A stretch of 64,000 bases of DNA. Origin: Colletotrichum lupini (lineage: Eukaryota > Ascomycota > Sordariomycetes > Glomerellales > Glomerellaceae). The stretch is taken from NCBI RefSeq assembly GCF_023278565.1, contig NC_064680.1:2852001-2916000 (forward strand), given 5' to 3'. The notes beneath the pieces were generated by a model. That model made no database searches. It was not told the origin of the DNA and saw only the letters and a list, made by a program, of their open reading frames with translations. Below are positions 23,560-34,558 of this stretch, piece after piece; within the stretch, counting starts at the first letter, position 1, and each line of letters begins with the position of its first letter. A program made the translations under genes and the position numbers.

Positions 23560-26500
23560 CTACAGGCAAGTGAAGCAGAAGTCTCTGTCGCATCGAAATC
23601 CATCCTCGCCACAGCGCCTCATATTCCCGCCGGGCGTTTGAACGAGTGAGCCTGACGGGCTGCCAAAGTGAACTCGCGTGGGCGTGGCAAACGCCCACGC
23701 CGCCTTACGCTTCTTGCCCCTAGCAGTCTCTGTGCCTGTGGTGGTCGCGCCTGCTGCACCCGTGTTCCCGCTCCCGGGAACGAGCGGGCTTCTCTGCTTC
23801 ATGGGCGTCGTGATCTTGGTGTGCGGTCCGGCGAGGAGGTCCGAGGTGTAGGATGTGCGTCTACGTTCGGCCGATGAGCCGCCGCCCGAGGCCGCTGTGT
23901 GGGTTTTGAAGAGGTCTAGGGTGAGTTCGTCTTCGTCGTCGGAAAGGAGGGAGATGAAGGATTTTCTGGAGGTCGAGTCGCGTGTGGTTCGGGGTTGGTG
24001 GTATCTCAATGATGAGGATGGTGTGCTGGGGACGACCTTTTGGTTCTGTGTGGAATTTGGCGAGGGGTCAGAGAAGGGTGGGGGTGTAAGGGATTCCGAC
24101 TTTGCGAGTGTTGATAATGCAGACTTGTGGCTTCTCGGCTTTGTCCGACGCTCTGAGCTGGCGGACGCGCGGGGCCTGGCGGCTTTTCTAGTCTTGGCTG
24201 GCGATTTGCTAACGGAGTACTTCTTTAGAGGACTGCTGGATTGGAGACGCATGTGTTTGAAAGGCGATATAGCTGTTTTGTCGACGGCTCCAGAAGACTT
24301 TGTCAGTGATGATTGACGACCTCTTCGAAGAGGCGGCCCGAGGAGACTTCCTCTTGATTGTGGTGGGAGAATGGGAAGCTCAATCTCCATTGCTTCGGAT
24401 TCGGGTTCGGCTTCGGGCGCGCTTGTTTCGTCGATGTCGTCGAGGCCGAGGGGGATTGTGAAGGGCTCGATGACTTCCTCGTCATCGTCTTGCTGTGTTT
24501 CTCCCATTTGTTGGAGTTTCTCGGGCTCACTTTGAGTGCCTTGCCGAGTCCCATCCTGAGCTTCCTCTTGGGCCTGCTCCTGGACCTGTTCTTGGACTTG
24601 CTCATCGGTACCCTCCTGGATCTCCTCGTTGATGTTTTCCTGAATCTCTTTCTGGATCTCCTCCTGGATATCCTCCTGGATCTCTTCATCCAATTCTTTC
24701 TGGAAATCGTCATGAATCTGCTCCTGTATCTCCTGAGCCTCCTCCAAGATCATCGTTCCAAGCACATTTTGGTTGGCGGGTGTATGGAGATTCTGCTTTA
24801 AGCTCTCCTGAATCTTAGGCTCCTGCGCCGCCAAGACCTCATTTTGCGACGGAGCCTCTGCACCAGCCGGATTCGTTGGTTCTGTGGAGGAATGTCCCTC
24901 TATCGGGCTGATCTCGGGGAGAACTTCCACTGGTAAGATCGTGAAGTTCATGTTAGACCCAATGGGCCTCTCGCTAACTTCTTCGATTTGAAGACTTCCC
25001 TGTTCCTCGCTAACTTCTGCGAGCGCATCGACCTGCTGCTCAGAGATTCCGATGTCGATGTCACTAGGCTCTATCGAAGCCATCTTGCTGGCCGTGAACG
25101 GTCCGTCATTTGACTCCACATGAGATGGCCGGTGGTCGTCGAATGTCGATAACTTCTCCAAAGGCCCGGACGTGGCCTCTATTGCATGGTCTGCCACTTC
25201 AACCGCACCCGAAATAGTATCCATCTCCTTTCCGCTGCGAAACTTTCTAATGCGAGTCGTGGGAATACCTTCCTCGTCATCAGAGAAGTCGTATGAGGAG
25301 TCGATTCTATGCCTGACGAATGTTTCCTTCGGCGGCTCAGCGGGGTTCGCAGTTGGTGTTTTGACAGGCACAGCCGTCTCGATTGAGCCAGCCGCAGGGT
25401 CGCCCACTGTCACAAGAGCTGTCAAAGTGGTTTCGGAGACGGTCAGGTTAGCAAGCTGGGGCGCCAGGGCCTCATGTTGGTGATCCGACTCAAAGATATC
25501 CGTATCCTCGGGATCTTCGACTAATGTGATCTCCTCTGGGGAGGGAATCTTGGAGAACAACTCGATCACGAATCGCTGCTTTGGCCTGTCCTGCGACTCC
25601 TTTTCGGTCACAAAACTAGTCGAGTTCTGGTCACCCTCAACCTCAACTCCGGCTTCAGCTCCAGCTTCAACTCCAACTTCAGTTGGTAATCCTAACGATT
25701 GGTCTTGAGCTTCTTTTTCGGTTGGTTGACTCGGCTTGGTAGCTTCTGCCTCTTGAGAAACTCCTCCTGGTTTGATAACTTTGGCTGGGATGAGTTGTCT
25801 TCTCGGTCTTGGGCCTTCTTTCACAGAAGTTTTATTCTGATTGAGCCAGCCAATCTCTCTCGAGAGGGTTTTTGATATGGCGGGTTTCGAACTTGATGGT
25901 TTGGCTTCGGTAGGTGGTTCAAGCTCTCGTGCATCGTTTTTGACAGTGGTGCCTACTGCCTCCTCCAAGGTGGTATCCGTATTATCCGATGTCTTTTTCG
26001 CAGCCCTAAGCCCCTTATCTACAACGGCAACTCCAAGAAGATCGTCCTCGTTATCGTCGTCTTGGTCGGCGAATGCCTGTAATAACTTTGTTGACATTGG
26101 CCTCGCCATCCTAGGGACTTCGTTCCTCGAACGGATGAGCTGCTTCATGTCGATCTGAGCAGGCTCAGGTAATGCTTTCTCCTCATCGGTATCGCGCCGC
26201 GAAGACCACACAGACTTGAATCCTCTACTGGTGGGGAAGCGGTACCTGGCACCATAAAGTTTTGTCATCAAGTCGTCGCCAAGTTTGGGCTTGCTGATCT
26301 CGGGGACCCTCCAAGTTGGATCGACAGGTTCTGGTTCATGTCCCCAAACATCTGAGGACGGATTCAAGGTGCTGGGTCCTGGCTGGCGCGGTTGAGCAAA
26401 GCTGGACAGTCGTTGATCGGATCCTGGTATTGATACGCCTGGCGAGACATTCGGCCGGGTTGGGTGCTGCCGTAGTTCGCCCTTTTGCTTGCTTATGAGG

Positions 26501-26955
26501 GCCCCTGGGTGAGATGCTTCATTCTTCTTGCCGTGTAAGATTCGTTCTTCATCGTCTTCGTTGTCTGACGCATCTGGGCTCCCATCCTCCTCATCGTCGT
26601 CAGATGCAAATGCTTCCTCCAATAGTACACCCTCGTCCTCGTCTTCATCATCGTCATCCTCTGGGATTCCGGTGTCTCTCTCATATCTCATGCCGGCCAA
26701 GTGACCATTATCTGTAATGATCTTGCCGGTCCTGAGGTCGATTTCATCACCGATGCCTGTGAAGTCCTTTTCATACTTTTGAAAGATGTGCTCAAAGGTC
26801 GATTTCAGTTTGAAGGCGGCAAATGCACGGGATTGTTCGAAGCGAAAGCCGGGATCCCGCATCTGAGACACTTCCTCGGGCTCATAGTTGAGTTCGTCAT
26901 CTTCGTCTTCTTTTGGCTTTTGATCGAGCCTTGGCCTCTTTGTGGGCGGTTCCAT
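23560..26955 (-). CDS. scm3: CENP-A chaperone Scm3/HJURP homologue
   Basis: This is a single exon of 1,131 aa from ATG 26955 (MEPPTKRPRLDQK). The frame is open further upstream, but that part lacks family similarity. Residues about 40-90 form the Scm3 domain: a helix (FAAFKLKSTFEHIFQKYEKD) followed by DEIDLRTGKIITDNGHL, the signature that binds CenH3-H4. The rest is disordered: a long Asp/Glu tract (about 95-135), a Glu/Gln repeat of EIQEDIQ/EQVQEQ type (nt about 24560-24720), and basic AT-hook-like segments near the C-terminus (PPLRRGRQSS, RKAARPRAS). Large size with DNA-binding tails is expected in filamentous fungi. It deposits the centromeric histone. Confidence 0.88.
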   Translation of the reverse strand: MEPPTKRPRLDQKPKEDEDDELNYEPEEVSQMRDPGFRFEQSRAFAAFKLKSTFEHIFQKYEKDFTGIGDEIDLRTGKIITDNGHLAGMRYERDTGIPEDDDDEDEDEGVLLEEAFASDDDEEDGSPDASDNEDDEERILHGKKNEASHPGALISKQKGELRQHPTRPNVSPGVSIPGSDQRLSSFAQPRQPGPSTLNPSSDVWGHEPEPVDPTWRVPEISKPKLGDDLMTKLYGARYRFPTSRGFKSVWSSRRDTDEEKALPEPAQIDMKQLIRSRNEVPRMARPMSTKLLQAFADQDDDNEDDLLGVAVVDKGLRAAKKTSDNTDTTLEEAVGTTVKNDARELEPPTEAKPSSSKPAISKTLSREIGWLNQNKTSVKEGPRPRRQLIPAKVIKPGGVSQEAEATKPSQPTEKEAQDQSLGLPTEVGVEAGAEAGVEVEGDQNSTSFVTEKESQDRPKQRFVIELFSKIPSPEEITLVEDPEDTDIFESDHQHEALAPQLANLTVSETTLTALVTVGDPAAGSIETAVPVKTPTANPAEPPKETFVRHRIDSSYDFSDDEEGIPTTRIRKFRSGKEMDTISGAVEVADHAIEATSGPLEKLSTFDDHRPSHVESNDGPFTASKMASIEPSDIDIGISEQQVDALAEVSEEQGSLQIEEVSERPIGSNMNFTILPVEVLPEISPIEGHSSTEPTNPAGAEAPSQNEVLAAQEPKIQESLKQNLHTPANQNVLGTMILEEAQEIQEQIHDDFQKELDEEIQEDIQEEIQKEIQENINEEIQEGTDEQVQEQVQEQAQEEAQDGTRQGTQSEPEKLQQMGETQQDDDEEVIEPFTIPLGLDDIDETSAPEAEPESEAMEIELPILPPQSRGSLLGPPLRRGRQSSLTKSSGAVDKTAISPFKHMRLQSSSPLKKYSVSKSPAKTRKAARPRASASSERRTKPRSHKSALSTLAKSESLTPPPFSDPSPNSTQNQKVVPSTPSSSLRYHQPRTTRDSTSRKSFISLLSDDEDELTLDLFKTHTAASGGGSSAERRRTSYTSDLLAGPHTKITTPMKQRSPLVPGSGNTGAAGATTTGTETARGKKRKAAWAFATPTRVHFGSPSGSLVQTPGGNMRRCGEDGFRCDRDFCFTCL

Positions 26956-27727
26956 GTTGCCGGTCAGAAGCCTTAGAACCCCGAACTCATGCCGCTTGGA
27001 GAAGGCGGTGGCTTGGACATCAATGATTATGGAGAACGAAACGGCGATGATGAGATCCGAATAAGCGTCACTTGATGAACTCGGCATGGAAAGACGCGCT
27101 TCGACGCGGTGCACGGATGCATCGAATTCTCGCGTAAAGTGAAAAGCACGGGCCACGTGGGGTGCTGCCGTTGCCAGAGGCACCCGACGACTGCGCTGAG
27201 TGTGCGACGAATGATCCGTTCTACCACGAGGCAATTTACCCAGCTATCCGGCTTGAGCAGGTCGCAGGAAACTTTGACCTCATTCTTATTATAGCTTTTG
27301 GAGTATGGGCTCATGAATCAATGCTCTTTGTCTTCGTTGACCAATGTGATTTGGGCGCAAAACAATCAAGTTGAGGTTCACGGATGCCCAAGCGGACTAC
27401 CTAATCTGTGCCACAGCTGCCTCAGTTGTTCTTTCAGTGGACCAGAATATCATCGACTCATCACAATACATGATCGAAACAAGTAGAAACATAATGGAAA
27501 GCTCAGGTTGAATCGTTTTCAAGCTGAAAGTGAGCGCAAACTGGGAACGGAAGGGAAATCTCATCGAGTTGTCAGCAAGAGTGGTGGCACCCTAGGGGGT
27601 GAACTTAGCGTCTGCAGGACATCCGCAGGTACCTACCTCCACTGCCCTTTAGGTGACATCACAAGACCTCCCTCTTCTACCTTCAACTCTTTAATTTCAG
27701 TGCTTGCAACATGCGCGACACAGCAAA
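26956..27727. promoter_or_regulatory. Divergent promoter between scm3 and atg6
   Basis: These 772 bp lie between the two divergent start codons. No additional gene is visible. Both promoters must lie here. Confidence 0.55.
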
Positions 27728-29270
27728 ATGATTTGCCAAAAGTGTCGCACGCCGCTCAGACTAGACAGCTCCCTCGAGGAATTGAATCCTGCGGCGTACG
27801 ATCTTCTCGTCGGTCAGCACAAGCTTTCCCTCATCCGAAACGGCGCGCGCAAGGTAGCTAACCGAAACAGCTTCTTCCTCACAACAGTCACCCAAGAAGA
27901 CGCCTTCATCACGGCCATACCATCCACAGGATGGCCAAAGAAAGGTGCTCTATGACAAGGTCTCGCAAAATGCGGCCTCTGCGACGTTCAAGCGCCATGG
28001 CAGTGGGCCATCGAGTTCGGCGCAACGAGATTCGACCATGTCCTTCATCTACCTTACCGAGTCACAAGTCGCTCAGCCAGTGCTTTCCCGGCCCGATCCG
28101 CTGCCATCGAATACGAAATCAAACAGGGGGAACAAGGGCGGACAGAAGTCTCTTGAAGAAGAGCGCGGCGGTAGCAAGGCGCACGAGATAGAACGCATCA
28201 ACAAGTTGTTCGAAATCCTCTCCGCGCGATCCGACATCGACCATCCCATCTGCGTCGAGTGTACCGATATGCTCGTAGAAGGTCTTCAGAAAAAACTTGA
28301 GGCTGCAGCGAGGGAGCGCGATGCCTACGTCGGCTTCTTGAAACAAGTGCAGAGCGATCAGCCGAACGAGGAGGATGTCAAAGCCCAAGAGGAAGCTCTG
28401 AAGAAGGCAAGGCAGGCCGAGACAGACGCCATGGCTGATTTGCTTCGCTTGGAGCAGGAAAAGGCATCTGTAGACGCGGAGATTATTGCTTTAGAGGAGG
28501 AGTCACAACAGCTTGACCACGAAGAAGAGCAGTTCTGGCGCGAGCGTAACGCCTTTGCTACCAAACTTGCCGACTTTCAAAACGAGCGCGACAGCACGAA
28601 TTCCAGGTTCGATAACGATGCTCAGCTGTTGGAGAAGCTGCAACGCTCAAACGTATACAACGACACGTTCTGCATCAGCCACGACGGCACGTTTGCTACT
28701 ATCAACGGGCTCCGTCTTGGCCGACTGTCGAACAAACCGGTTGATTGGCCTGAGATCAATGCAGCATGGGGCCACGCCCTTCTTCTGCTAGTCACAGTTG
28801 CTGACAAGCTAGGCTACAAATTTGACGGGTTCGAGCCGCAGCCCATGGGAAGCACTTCAAAAATCATTCGGTTTGAACTCCCGTCGCCAACGGCCAGCCG
28901 TTTAGGATCGCATCGGAACGCGCCACCGCCAGCTCCGAAGAAGCATGTTCTGGAGCTTTTCTCTAACGGAGATTTACCTCTGGGACTGACATTCATGCAC
29001 CGCAAGTTCGACAATGCGATGGTAGCATTTCTTGAACTCGTGCGACAGCTTGGCGCTTTCGTGCATCGACAGACGGCGGCCGACGGCCATCCACTTAGCC
29101 TTCCCTATAAGATTGAGGGCGACAAGATCATGGATGTTAGCATCAAGCTCGGCATTGCTCAAGATGATGGGTGGACGAAGGCGTGTAAGCTCACGCTAAC
29201 GTGCTGCAAATTTCTGCTTGCGCACGCTAGTAACGTGAATACGAGCGCGAGGGCTGCGAATAATCAATAA
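27728..29270 (+). CDS. atg6: Autophagy protein Atg6/Vps30 (Beclin 1)
   Basis: Exon 1 is 27728-27812 and exon 2 is 27871-29270. The 58-bp intron (GTCAGC...GCTAACC...ACAG) joins YDLLV to ASSQQSPKKTPS, giving 494 aa. An unspliced reading ends soon after, which confirms splicing. The N-terminus MICQKCRTPLRLD carries the CxxC and the QKC opening of fungal Atg6. Residues about 90-100 (MSFIYLTESQV) are the BH3-like region. Coiled coils span about 185-300 (DPIC-VECTDMLVEGLQKKLEAAARERD onward). The C-terminal BARA domain includes NVYNDTFCISHDGTFATINGLRLGRL and the aromatic membrane-contact area. It is a core subunit of Vps34 PI3-kinase complexes I and II. Confidence 0.95.
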
Positions 29271-30127
29271 TGACTGCACAAATTCGACGCATATCAAACA
29301 GGACTCGGATCATGGAGTTGAGGAGCTTTCTTGGCAGGTATAGATCAAGCGTATCATTTGGAGTTCACGGTGTATTACTATGAACAGGTCACAAGAAGCA
29401 GTGCATTCATTCTCTTGTTATTGCTTCCTACTGGAAAATCGCTTGCAGATCCTTGGAGAGGATCTCGTTATTTGTGCAAGGAGACCCTTTCGCCGTAGCT
29501 GACATCTCCCAAGCGTAGACTCGAGTTGGGACCAACCTAGCATGTAACACTGGCAACTCATAAACTGCCTTGCAATCATCTCGCGATGAGACTTGACATG
29601 CAGCTTTCGGACGATGATTTCAAGCACGTGACGTAATTGCGAATACTCCCACGTCGCAATCTGACTGCATGCAGCTGGCCAAGTCAGCCTTGGTTGACGC
29701 CTGTTGGTGACAGTCTGCGGCCATTCAGGCAGCAAGGCGCTCTCACGAAACATAAGCCGCTCGGCTGCCTCAATTGTCTTACACCACGGAACACACCCAT
29801 GCAAGCCTAATGCACTGTTCTTTCCAAGAAAACCAATCAGTCATTTCGCGACCATGTTACTTGCCTAGATGCGGGGTGATAGCTCGCCTTATCTGCTGCA
29901 CCATGACCTGGCATAGAAGACAGTGTTCTATTGGCTGCTCAGCCTGCCTGCTGCCGCCTACCGATGAACCCGAGAGCCGCAAAGAGCCATGAGCGTTAAA
30001 AAGGATTGATTCATCCCATCAACTTCACGCCTATTGTCTCCGGCGTCATCCAGCCTGTCATTCTTTTCTCTTATCCTACTTCTTGCCGTGTAACACCAGG
30101 ACTCTTACCTGACGTAGATTGCCTGTC
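29271..30127. other. Intergenic, no gene seen
   Basis: These 857 bp hold the 3' flank of atg6 and the promoter of the AAA ATPase gene. No coding signal or RNA gene was recognised. Confidence 0.5.
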
Positions 30128-32704
30128 ATGGGTGGCCAAGCAGACAACGTAAGATTGCTGATGGACCTCACATTCTGGGGTTTTTGTGCAGACTAGCTAA
30201 CAGACTTTAGACCATTGACGATGATGCCGGCTCGACAGTCAGCTTCGAGGAAGTTGACTACCGGCGCACCACCAAGCAAAGCCAGGCTCTCGTAGCCAGG
30301 GGAAGCCTGGAAAGAGAGACACCGTCAGACATTCTATACGTTCTGCAATACTTGGGCATCGGTGGCAAAGTCATCGACAGTGAGTCAATAACACTGATCG
30401 CCCCTTTCCGCAACGCTCTGTTAACATGACCAGGTCGTGAGAGCAGCAATCCATTCAAGGAGATCCCCGACTATGGGAAGAAGGACGGCGAGACCACTCA
30501 GCGGACTGTCAATTCTGTGCTCGAGATCGTGACAAAGGTCAACACCAGTGCCAAGATCAGACGTGTGCGTCGTCGTCGGTCTCCGCATATCAGTTATCCC
30601 GACGATGATTACACGTCGGCGTCTTCGGACAGCGAGAATGATGAGCGCGCGAAGGCCGGGAAGATTGAACGCACGCAGATGATTATTCACTCGCCGCATC
30701 TCATCAACGCATTGAGGGCGGTTGTAGCATACTACCCCAATGTCAATCTTCTAGGAGACACGGTGACCATCGATGCTCCTTACCGAGTTATCGTGCACCA
30801 CCTCGACGCCCTCAAACAGTACAGATTCCACCAGCCTGCCAGCCACTCCACCGAGTACGCTCGTCTGACGGCGAACCACATTGATGTTCTTTTGAGTTTC
30901 ATCGATCAGGCTGTCGGGGAGTCTATCCGGACTGAACAAGAACGACATCGTCGCAATGTCCCAGTTGCAACGTTCCAGAACTATTGGATGGCTCTGAAGC
31001 CAGGTGAGGTCATCTATGTCAATCATGATGACCTCTGGGAGCCCCACGTCATTAGCAGTACATACCAGGATGTCACTTTGAGTGGACGCAACCGCCACCT
31101 GCAGGTGGTTGCCTGGGTCCTTGAGATGGGACACAACCGGATGAACCGAAAGATGTCTCAGTTCACTATCCCTTCGTGGACCGGCGAGCAGATCATCCCT
31201 TCTCTGAAGATCATTCCAGATCGCTTCTTCCAGGATGACCCGCAAGCAATGCTGCAGAAGCAGCTGAGGCTCGGGAAGCTGTACTGGGAGCTTCTCCAAC
31301 GCCCAACCTATATGGAGTATGACGGAATGCTTGTGCAGGCTCAACCTGGATCTCACTCGGGCCCGATCTTCAGCCGTGGTCCATCAGGCTATGTGAGTCT
31401 TCCTACCTGGTCCCTTTGATTAATGACAGCAACTAAACTTCCAACAGATGACTGGTCGAGTGATTTGCGATGCCGAAGGCTTCGGTCGTTTCAACTTCCG
31501 TGCACCAGAGAACCGGAACGGCCCTCCGGGCCCGCCACGTCAAGTAGTGCCCCCAGGCATGATGCCTGGACAGCATCATGGACCGCCGCCTGCTCAAGAC
31601 CATCTCCCACATTTCCTTCCACGTTGCGGCTGCAAGGAATGTACCAAGGAGACCGATCGCACCGACTTATCACCGTTCGCGGGCTTTGACGACGTTAATC
31701 CCCTGACATCGCCAGCGCCTACTTCCGATATCTTCTACATTGCCTGCACCAACATCATTCCGGCCTTCCTTCTCGGCGATCGCCGTTGGGGTCACTTGAA
31801 CCTCGACCATGTGAAGCCCGTCATCACAGACCGTGAAGCATTCAAGTATCTCGTCCTAGACGACGAGATCAAGATGACAGTCAAGGCCCTCATCGGCAAG
31901 TTCGCGGCAGCAGAGTCCGGAAAAGTCTCACCATGGGCCAACGACTTTATCAAGAACAAGGGCGAAGGCCGCATCTTCCTTCTCCACGGCGCCCCGGGCG
32001 TCGGCAAGACCTGCACCGCCGAGTGTGTCGCAGAGCTGACCAACCGACCCCTCATCTCCCTCACCTCGGGCGACCTCAGCGTCAACTCGCACAGCGTGGA
32101 GCACAACCTCTCCTACTTCCTCGAGCTGGGCCAGCGCTTCGGCGCCCTTGTCCTCCTCGACGAGGCGGACGTCTACCTCGAGCGCCGCCGCGCAAAAGAC
32201 ATTGCCCGCAACGGCCTCGTCTCGGTGTTCCTACGCGCGCTCGAGTACTATCGCGGCGTGCTCTTCTTGACGACGAACCGCGTCCAGGCGTTCGATGCGG
32301 CTTTTACCTCGCGCATCCACGTCGCGCTGCACTACAAGAATCTAACGGATGTCGACCGCGAACGCATCTGGGCCAACAACTTCGAGCGTCTCGACAGGGA
32401 CTCGCACGGCCGCGTGCGTGTTGCGATCGCTACGCGCGAGTACGCCTACGACTCGCGCGATGTACGCGCTCTGCGGTGGAACGGCCGCGAGATCCGCAAC
32501 GCGCTGCAGACTGCGCTTGCGCTTGCCGAGAGCGATGCTGCGGAGGAGGGCACCGACCGTATTTGCGTTACGGACAAGCACCTGCGGGCTGTGGTCAAGA
32601 TGAGCCGCGGGTTCAGGGACTACCTCCGTAGTGGCAGTGTCTATGACGGGGAGAGCGAGGTCGGTGAGAGTGAGGGAGAGGAAGGAGATATTTATTCTGA
32701 CTAA
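30128..32704 (+). CDS. AAA-type ATPase with an N-terminal fungal domain (DUF7025-like)
   Basis: Four exons, 30128-30148, 30211-30379, 30434-31392 and 31448-32704, join in phase for 801 aa. The 21-nt first exon (MGGQADN) is the least certain part. Residues about 130-380 form a folded domain seen in large fungal AAA proteins (PNVNLLGDTVTIDAPYRVIV, GEVIYVNHDDLWEPHVI), which I would assign to DUF7025. A cysteine pair (CGCKEC) follows. The ATPase core has Walker A GAPGVGKT at about 564-571, Walker B LVLLDEAD at about 617-624, sensor 1 LTTNR, and an arginine-finger region (FTSRIHVAL). The C-terminal tail is acidic. Related proteins are largely uncharacterised, and a role in protein or complex remodelling is inferred. 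Confidence 0.88.
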
Positions 32705-33001
32705 GCTTCCGTGTTTGGGCGTTTCTTGATGAGACTGGGCAGAATTTAATTGTTCAATTCGGGTGGCCTTTTGCTTTGTAGGCTGGTTGTTCACGAAGAC
32801 TATGATAAGATTGACATAATGAGCATTGAATGTTGGATAGTTAGAACAACTTGATGAGTTAACCAAGAAATTGACAAGTACCTCCTAGTGGTTCAGCTGT
32901 AAACCAACTTATCCCTTTTCACTCACCTTCCGAATCAACACCTGCCAACGCTCATCTTCTTACACAGGCCTCAGCCCATGAACTAGATGTACTGGAACAT
33001 C

Positions 33002-34558
33002 TCAATTCAACACGGGCCTCCACCCCTTCCTCCTCACGAACCCCTCAACACCCTCGTCCCTCAAAACCTCATCCCCCCTTCGTCCCGTCACAACGCTCCT
33101 CTCAACGTCAGGACCTCGAACGTAGAACGGAAACCTCAGCCTCCCGCTCTCATCGACCTGGTCTCTCTTTCTGCTGCCACCTTGTTCGTTCTCTTGACCA
33201 TTAACATCACCACCACCATCACGGTCCCTCAGAACCCAAACCCTCTTCCCCCAAATACTCCTCCTCTCAAACCCGCACGCCTCCCGATCAAGCGAAAGGT
33301 ACCATCGCCGCTGGTACACGCTCCCGACGCTATTCTCCGCGCCCCGATACGCGTTCGTCCTCCTCACGAGCTCGTCCTCCACCTCCCGAATCTCCCTCTC
33401 CACAGCTGACAACTTGTTTTCCTCCCCCTCGCCACCATAACCACCACCACCGTGACGGTCACCGCCATCAAGCGGATCGGGAACGACATCCTCATCCCTG
33501 TCTTCACCCGACTCACCGTCAGAACCAGTCTCGACAACTTCATTCTTCTTCTTCTTCATCTGCTTCCCACCACCACCCCGCCTCCTCTTCCTCACAGGCC
33601 TCCCCATCGCCCTCGCACTCTTCCTCCTCCCCTCCGCGTCCTCCCCCTTGGTCAGCCTCAGATTCAACACATACCCCTCAGGAAGCCGACTCCCATGCAA
33701 CCTCACCCGAATCTTCCTCTCCGCAAACGCCCTCGCCAACTTGTCCTGCCCCGTCATCCCCCCATCCCCATCATCATCATCCTCCTCATCTTCACCATCA
33801 TCACCCCCAGAATCAGGATCAACCTCCGGCCCTCCCTTCCCCTTCCTTCTCCCACCCCTCCCCAAAACCTCGTACCACCCACAGTCCCAAATCACCAAAC
33901 TCCCCGTGCCCCGACTCCCAACCTCAACGGCATGATTCCAAAGACAATGCACCCTCGTCTCCGTCGCATTCCGGTTCAACCTCGTGGAGTTCGCGTCCCC
34001 GGGTAACCCGTACATCACCGCCCAGCTGACGCTGCTTGTGGCATTCACCTGCAGCCGGAGGTCGTAGTGCACGCCCGCGATCGGGTGGTCGTGCTGGTGC
34101 ACCACAAAGTGCGCGCCCCGCCCCGACCCCACGTGCGCGAGGAAGAGGGAGCGCAAGTCGCCGTCGGCGGAGAGGTGCGGCGTGTTGGCAGGGTAAGGGG
34201 AGAGGGTATGTCGTGCTAGGTGGGCGAAGAAGTGCGCTGCCGGGTCGGGTTGCGTTGCGACGCCTGATTCTAACGCCGCCGAGAGGTTTGCAGTAGTCTC
34301 GCGCTTGATCCTGGACTCGGTTTCGGGATGATGCTCGGGCTCGCGGGATGGTGGGTCCAGTATCACGACCACATCTCGACCCGGCCGGTCGTCAGCTGCA
34401 GCATCCCGCACCTCCAACCCATCATCTGGTTTACTCTCCTCTCCCTCTCCGCCATCCTCAGTCTTTGGCCCCGGCACATCAAGCGACCATTCTAAATTTT
34501 GCTTCTTGATAAATGGGTTCCCAATGAAACTCGCACTCGGCAGTCGTTTCGATGCCAT
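33002..34558 (-). CDS. LigD-type 3'-phosphoesterase-domain protein
   Basis: This is one exon of 518 aa starting MASKRLPSASFIGNPF. Residues about 145-230 match the phosphoesterase module of bacterial LigD: GAHFVVHQHDHPIAGVHYD (with the conserved HYDLRL), SWAVMYGLP, NHAVEVGSRGTGSLVIWDCG. The module is then interrupted by a Gly/Asp/Glu-rich insert (about 232-272). It resumes with KIRVRLHGSRLPEGYVLNLR (about 280-310), and a highly charged C-terminal half follows. In bacteria this module trims 3'-phosphate/ribonucleotide ends during break repair. A nuclear end-processing role here is inference. There is no ligase or polymerase domain. Confidence 0.85.
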   Translation of the reverse strand: MASKRLPSASFIGNPFIKKQNLEWSLDVPGPKTEDGGEGEESKPDDGLEVRDAAADDRPGRDVVVILDPPSREPEHHPETESRIKRETTANLSAALESGVATQPDPAAHFFAHLARHTLSPYPANTPHLSADGDLRSLFLAHVGSGRGAHFVVHQHDHPIAGVHYDLRLQVNATSSVSWAVMYGLPGDANSTRLNRNATETRVHCLWNHAVEVGSRGTGSLVIWDCGWYEVLGRGGRRKGKGGPEVDPDSGGDDGEDEEDDDDGDGGMTGQDKLARAFAERKIRVRLHGSRLPEGYVLNLRLTKGEDAEGRRKSARAMGRPVRKRRRGGGGKQMKKKKNEVVETGSDGESGEDRDEDVVPDPLDGGDRHGGGGYGGEGEENKLSAVEREIREVEDELVRRTNAYRGAENSVGSVYQRRWYLSLDREACGFERRSIWGKRVWVLRDRDGGGDVNGQENEQGGSRKRDQVDESGRLRFPFYVRGPDVERSVVTGRRGDEVLRDEGVEGFVRRKGWRPVLN

